Source of the DNA: Candidatus Krumholzibacteriota bacterium
GTDB lineage: Bacteria > Krumholzibacteriota > Krumholzibacteriia > JACNKJ01
NCBI GenBank assembly: GCA_016933175.1
Contig: JAFGBK010000033.1
Location: 1 to 33,112, forward strand
Direction: 5' to 3'
DNA length: 33,112 nucleotides
Part shown: piece after piece, positions 32,128 through 33,112 of the stretch
Layout: each line of letters opens with the position of its first letter
Position numbering within the stretch: the stretch's first letter is position 1
Notes under the pieces: generated by a model
Told to the model about the DNA's origin: nothing
The model's database searches: none
The model's input: only the letters and a program-made list of their open reading frames with translations
Made by a program: the position numbers and the translations under genes

Positions 32128-32827
32128 AGAGGGACTTCACGGCGGAGAAGGTGCGCGTCTCGACAGGCGTCACGAAGGGGTTCTCGACCTCCATGCCCAC
32201 CAGCACCTCGCCCATTCCGTAGTCACTCATGTAGAACTCGAAATCGAAGTAGTCGCGGCCGCCAGTCGGCCTGTCGCCGGACTTACCGTGAACGAACAGG
32301 ACGCAGGCCAGGTGATAGTGATCGGAGCAGCTGTCGATCCACAGCTGCGGCGCCGGGATGGCGGGCGATCCCGACAGAGGCTGTATGAAGATCCCGATCG
32401 CGTCGTCGAAGGTGGAGCTGCCGGCGACGAACCACTGTACATCTATCTCTTCCCAGCAGTAGTTGCACGTGGTGAGTTGCTCGGTCTGGTTGAAGTACAT
32501 GAAATCTTCATCCCCGCTGGGTTGTGTAATGGATCTGTACATTAGATAGACACAATAGGGAACACCCGACTCCGGGTAGTCGCCGCCGTGGTAGAACCAG
32601 ATTCGCTCCACGTAGAAATACTCACCGAACGGCACCTCGATGCCGGGCATGAGATTGCCAGCGGTTCTGTTGTAGCTTACTGTGAAAAGTGGATTCCATG
32701 GAATGCCATCGTGAATGTCGTAGGAGATCAGGACGGCCTCGGCGGTCTGCGCCACGCCGAGCACCACCAGGACCACGGTCAATCCGACGACGAACACTCG
32801 TTCAGTAGACCACCTGGTGAACCGCAT
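32120..32827 (-). CDS. Secreted protein of unknown function with TPV...VKSLY C-terminal tail
   Basis: A 235-residue protein. ATG 32827 begins a signal peptide: MRFTRWSTER, hydrophobic VFVVGLTVVLVVLGVAQ, then TAEA. The mature part is rich in Tyr, Phe, Asp and Gly (FGEYFYVERIWFYHGGDYPE, YFDFEFYMSDYG) with two Cys pairs, probably a beta-sandwich such as a carbohydrate-binding fold; that is a guess. It ends VTPVETRTFSAVKSLYD, like the PPC protein's tail. A TATGCT at 32858-32863 may be its -10 box. AAGGGAA before the ATG is a moderate ribosome binding site. The base composition is less GC-rich than its neighbours. Confidence 0.75.
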   Translation of the reverse strand: MRFTRWSTERVFVVGLTVVLVVLGVAQTAEAVLISYDIHDGIPWNPLFTVSYNRTAGNLMPGIEVPFGEYFYVERIWFYHGGDYPESGVPYCVYLMYRSITQPSGDEDFMYFNQTEQLTTCNYCWEEIDVQWFVAGSSTFDDAIGIFIQPLSGSPAIPAPQLWIDSCSDHYHLACVLFVHGKSGDRPTGGRDYFDFEFYMSDYGMGEVLVGMEVENPFVTPVETRTFSAVKSLYD

Positions 32828-32926
32828 GGCTGTTCCCTTCGCGCGGGATCCGCCACGAGCATAGCAGTTCTGCTGCATCAGTTCATGAAGGGCGCGTGAT
32901 TGGAACGGCGCGCCGGCCGTCATGGC

Positions 32927-33112
32927 TCATGCGGGGCCGGCGTCCTCGGCGAACTGCATGTCGTAGAGCTGGCGGTAGAGGCCGCCGGCGGCCAGCAGCT
33001 CGTCGTGGGTGCCCTGCTCGGCGATGCGCCCGCCCTGGATGGCCACGATGCGGTCCGCCCGGCGGATGGTGGACAGCCGGTGGGCGATGACCAGCGTGGT
33101 GCGCCCCTCCAT
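32927..33112 (-). CDS. ABC exporter ATP-binding domain, C-terminal fragment at the window edge
   Basis: The last 61 codons of an ABC exporter of the fused membrane-ATPase (MsbA-like) type; the remainder lies beyond base 33112. The H-loop is [20 protein letters not shown], followed by [26 protein letters not shown], the standard end of such half-transporters. The edge base is in mid-frame, so the Met at the edge is not a start. Substrate unknown. Confidence 0.93.
   Translation of the reverse strand: MEGRTTLVIAHRLSTIRRADRIVAIQGGRIAEQGTHDELLAAGGLYRQLYDMQFAEDAGPA

Noticed and set aside
32110..32940. A gene-end cassette around the secreted protein gene next to the ABC exporter
   Set aside because: No copy of the exporter gene's 3' end was found near 32120.
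1..33112. CRISPR arrays, tRNA or rRNA genes, transposases
   Set aside because: No regularly spaced repeats, cloverleaf sequences, rRNA blocks or recombinase motifs were seen on either strand.

Overview
The window is a GC-rich bacterial chromosome segment with dense, mostly minus-strand genes, many GTG starts and frequent 4-bp ATGA/GTGA overlaps. The exported proteins point to a Gram-negative member of the FCB supergroup or a neighbouring candidate phylum (Krumholzibacteriota, Eisenbacteria and Latescibacterota are the kind I would test first). One ends in an NYPNPFNP/FlgD-like secretion domain. Two others share a C-terminal TPV...S-x-VK-[AS]-LY tail. There are two PD40 beta-propellers and lineage-specific exported proteins. 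This placement is inference from protein style, not from a marker gene.

Layout. 1-732: end of a sugar ABC permease. 729-2405: an exported unknown and an RNase Z-like hydrolase on the minus strand. 2619-3947: a cyclic-2,3-diphosphoglycerate-synthetase-like GTPase with its own promoter and terminator. 4047-6544: a macro-domain/degenerate-CHAT fusion downstream of an HhH/Fe-S-like protein. 6714-10727: a plus-strand operon of PD40 propeller, 12-copy GGDD-repeat protein and family 2 glycosyltransferase. 10729-11854: a small gene bracketed by a perfect 50-bp direct repeat that copies the 3' end of the prepilin peptidase gene. 11807-14901: prepilin peptidase, rmuC, a probable small RNA and a glyoxalase II-type hydrolase. 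15033-18508: operon of exported protein, flippase and YcaQ-type glycosylase. 18592-21000: an atypical SDR, and divergently an Xre regulator with two membrane/exported proteins. 21095-23359: beta-helix protein, again bracketed by a short repeat of the neighbouring gene's 3' end, then a GNAT enzyme. 23356-25677: two membrane proteins, HAD phosphatase and NifU-like scaffold. 25884-28793: PLP trans-sulfuration enzyme and trpB. 28982-33112: PD40 lipoprotein, PPC-type secreted protein, AlkD-like repair protein, another secreted protein and an ABC exporter fragment.

The strongest regulatory find is upstream of trpB. A 26-codon leader peptide with its own ribosome binding site carries tandem Trp codons. 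Its coding sequence can pair with the 5' arm of a T7-tailed terminator, which is the layout of ribosome-mediated tryptophan attenuation. The strongest genome-structure find is that two unrelated genes each sit between direct repeats of the 3' end, including the stop codon, of the adjacent minus-strand gene. This suggests insertion of small cassettes at gene ends.

Four genes (rmuC, the ycaQ type, the alkD type and the HhH/Fe-S protein) relate to DNA damage. No tRNA, rRNA, CRISPR array, transposase or integrase gene was seen.
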